A DNA stretch of 64,000 bases from Niabella aurantiaca DSM 17617 (GTDB taxonomy: Bacteria > Bacteroidota > Bacteroidia > Chitinophagales > Chitinophagaceae), in the NCBI RefSeq assembly GCF_000374125.1, contig NZ_KB893628.1:78910-142909 (forward strand). Direction: 5' to 3'. Made by a program: the position numbers and the translations under genes. The notes below the pieces were generated by a model. The model saw only the letters and a program-made list of their open reading frames with translations, did not search any database and was not told the DNA's origin. This document shows positions 62,359 through 64,000 of the stretch, one piece after another; the first letter of the stretch is position 1; each line of letters begins with the position of its first letter.

Positions 62359-64000
62359 TTATTTAAAATTTCTCGACGGGAACAATTCCCCTTGTACTGC
62401 TTTTTGCACGATATCCTTTTCCTTTCCGGAAGGAGGGGTTACGCCCATATAGGAGGTTACCGGAAGCCGGAGCCCGGGCGCGCCCGGTGTGCCGGCCTCT
62501 TTCAACAGTGCATTCATATTATAACAGCGCTGTACCACAATATGGATCACTTCGCCTTCTTTCTGTAATTTTCCGGATACCATCAGCAGCTTTGCCTGCA
62601 GGATCTCCCTGCGGTATTGCTCAAATACCCGGTGAAAGACCACCAGGTTGGCAATGCCTGTTTCATCCTCCACTGTAATAAAACAAATCCCCGTTGCCGT
62701 TTGTGGCCGCTGCCGTACCAATACCAATCCGGCCACACGTACAAAACTGCCGGCCGGCCACTGCTCCAGCATGCGGGCAGGCGCAACATTCCGTTGCTGC
62801 AACTGCGGACGTGTAAAGCTTACCGGATGTGCTTTCAAAGACAAAGTGGTACTGCTATAATCCTGCAGCACCTGCTCCGCCGGGCTCAGCTCCGGCAGCT
62901 GCACGGCGGGTTCCGTTGCACTCTCAGAAGGCTGCCCCTCAAATGCCCCGGTGGGTTTGTCTGCCAGGGCCGCTACTTCCCAAAGGGCCTGCCGGCGGTC
63001 CAGCCCCAGCGAGCGGAAGGCATCGGCATCTGCAAGATGTTCCAGCGCCGTTTGCGATATTCCTGCATCCGATAACTGAACAATACTGCAGTAGGGATTT
63101 GTTCTCTTTTCGATCAGCAACTGCATTTCTTCCTCCTTCAGCCCCTTCACCTGCCGGAATCCCAGCCGTACCGGGCAATACCGCCCGTTTTTCCCCTCAA
63201 GGGTATTGTCCCAACAGGAGTGGTTCACATCGGCGGGAAGTACTTCCACACCGTGCTTCCGGGCATCGATCACGATCTGTGCCGGACGGTAAAAACCCAT
63301 GGGCTGACTGTTGAGCAAGGCACAGCAAAAAACATCCGGGTAATGATACTTGATCCAGGAGGAGATATATACCAGCAGGGCAAAACTGGCGGCATGACTT
63401 TCCGGGAAACCATAGCTTCCAAATCCTTCCAGCTGTTTAAATACCCGCTCAGCAAAGTCCTTTTCATACCCCTTTTTCACCATGCCGTCTACCAGTTTGG
63501 TACGCCATCTTGTTACCTGGCCCGAAGCTTTAAAGGTAGCCATGCTCCGGCGCAGGCCATCTGCTTCCGCGGGTGTAAATCCGGCCCCAACAATAGCGAT
63601 CTCCATGGCCTGCTCCTGGAAGAGCGGAACACCCCTTGTCCGCTTTAATATCTCTCTTAACTCATTAGAAGGATAGACCTCTTTCTCTTCGCCATTGCGC
63701 CGGCGCAGATAGGGATGCACCATATTGCCCTGTATGGGCCCGGGGCGTACAATGGCCACTTCAATCACCAGGTCGTAAAATTCTTTAGGTCGCAACCGGG
63801 GCAGCATCGACATCTGCGCCCGGCTTTCGATCTGGAATACCCCGATAGTATCGGCCCGGCTGATCATCTTGTATACTTCCGGATCACCTTGTGGAACAGT
63901 AGCCAGCGTCAGCGCAAGCCCATGATGATTTTTGATCCCGTCAAATCCTTTGCGGAGGCAGGTGAGCATCCCCAGGGCCAGCACATCTACTTTTAAGAAT
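62359..64000 (-). CDS. dnaE2: error-prone DNA polymerase III alpha subunit (DnaE2 / ImuC), 3' part
   Basis: About 547 codons of the C-terminal half are visible; the frame is open through the right edge, so the N-terminal PHP domain and most of the palm lie outside. Recognisable are GVFQIESRAQMSML, IVRPGPIQGNMVHPY, FQEQAMEIAIVGAGFT, FPESHAASFALLVYISSWIK, NSQPMGFY, LLIEKRTNPYCS and a C-terminal OB-fold (FVRVAGLVLVRQRPQ). These match DnaE2, the mutagenic translesion polymerase of the SOS-type ImuA/ImuB/DnaE2 cassette; the partner genes would be expected upstream, beyond 64000. Confidence 0.95.
   Translation of the reverse strand, partial: FLKVDVLALGMLTCLRKGFDGIKNHHGLALTLATVPQGDPEVYKMISRADTIGVFQIESRAQMSMLPRLRPKEFYDLVIEVAIVRPGPIQGNMVHPYLRRRNGEEKEVYPSNELREILKRTRGVPLFQEQAMEIAIVGAGFTPAEADGLRRSMATFKASGQVTRWRTKLVDGMVKKGYEKDFAERVFKQLEGFGSYGFPESHAASFALLVYISSWIKYHYPDVFCCALLNSQPMGFYRPAQIVIDARKHGVEVLPADVNHSCWDNTLEGKNGRYCPVRLGFRQVKGLKEEEMQLLIEKRTNPYCSIVQLSDAGISQTALEHLADADAFRSLGLDRRQALWEVAALADKPTGAFEGQPSESATEPAVQLPELSPAEQVLQDYSSTTLSLKAHPVSFTRPQLQQRNVAPARMLEQWPAGSFVRVAGLVLVRQRPQTATGICFITVEDETGIANLVVFHRVFEQYRREILQAKLLMVSGKLQKEGEVIHIVVQRCYNMNALLKEAGTPGAPGLRLPVTSYMGVTPPSGKEKDIVQKAVQGELFPSRNFK

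Noticed and set aside
1-64000. CRISPR arrays, insertion sequences, integrases, prophage genes.
   Set aside because: Looked for spaced direct repeats, transposase-like and phage-like proteins; none found.

Overview
The window comes from a Bacteroidota chromosome, most likely family Chitinophagaceae (Niabella/Niastella-like; the genus is a guess). The evidence is two SusC/SusD pairs and two further TonB-dependent receptors, an S46 dipeptidyl-peptidase, many signal-peptide lipoproteins, LytTR two-component genes, and repeated matches to the Bacteroidota -7 promoter element TAnnTTTG instead of Shine-Dalgarno sites. I see no phage, insertion sequence, integrase or CRISPR array.

Layout. 1-7.8 kb: a polysaccharide-utilisation-type locus read leftward (SusC, SusD, sugar isomerase-like protein, start of a GH106-like glycosidase cut by the window edge), with a divergent AraC-type regulator. 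7.9-15.3 kb: a small membrane protein, a SWIM/SNF2 helicase, and a comB - TraB - gcvT run. 15.4-17.5 kb: a class A beta-lactamase-fold serine hydrolase and a fatty acid hydroxylase. 17.7-23 kb: a second SusC/SusD pair without local enzymes. 23-25.5 kb: a transglutaminase-like secreted protein, a small XRE-type regulator behind a dense cluster of palindromes, and a frameshifted lipoprotein relic. 25.6-32.1 kb: a beta-helix lipoprotein and TonB-dependent receptor, divergent from a DUF47/PhoU-like protein and a PiT phosphate transporter. The receptor and lipoprotein promoters carry 11-bp-phased GTTACC/ATTACC repeats resembling a PhoB array. 32.2-43.4 kb: galE, dipeptide epimerase, lipocalin-like lipoprotein, S46 peptidase, DUF4038 glycosidase, 2-hydroxyacid dehydrogenase, and a PadR/PspC pair. 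43.5-51.1 kb: an outer-membrane receptor convergent with a four-gene operon of two TlpA-like thioredoxins around a LytS-type kinase and LytTR regulator; the operon promoter has a 13-bp direct repeat at 21-bp spacing, as expected for LytTR binding. 51.2-54.1 kb: a Tat-exported Gfo/Idh/MocA oxidoreductase behind a LacI-type operator, then dgt. 54.1-57 kb: a 0.9-kb gap and an RCC1-repeat surface protein with an unusual C-terminus. 57.3-61.9 kb: a thioredoxin-reductase-like flavoprotein, then a leftward unit of two secreted ferritin-like proteins and a Trp-rich repeat protein, preceded by an ECF sigma / anti-sigma pair. 62-64 kb: tRNA-Thr(CGT) and the 3' part of an error-prone DnaE2 polymerase.

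How the genes work together. Most of the window is envelope and nutrient-acquisition biology (glycans, phosphate, peptides), each unit with its own regulator or operator. The best candidates for something undescribed are the PhoB-like arrays, the LytTR-controlled double-TlpA operon, the multi-operator XRE gene, the RCC1 protein whose C-terminal domain appears split by a membrane hairpin, and the Trp-repeat protein in the ferritin unit.
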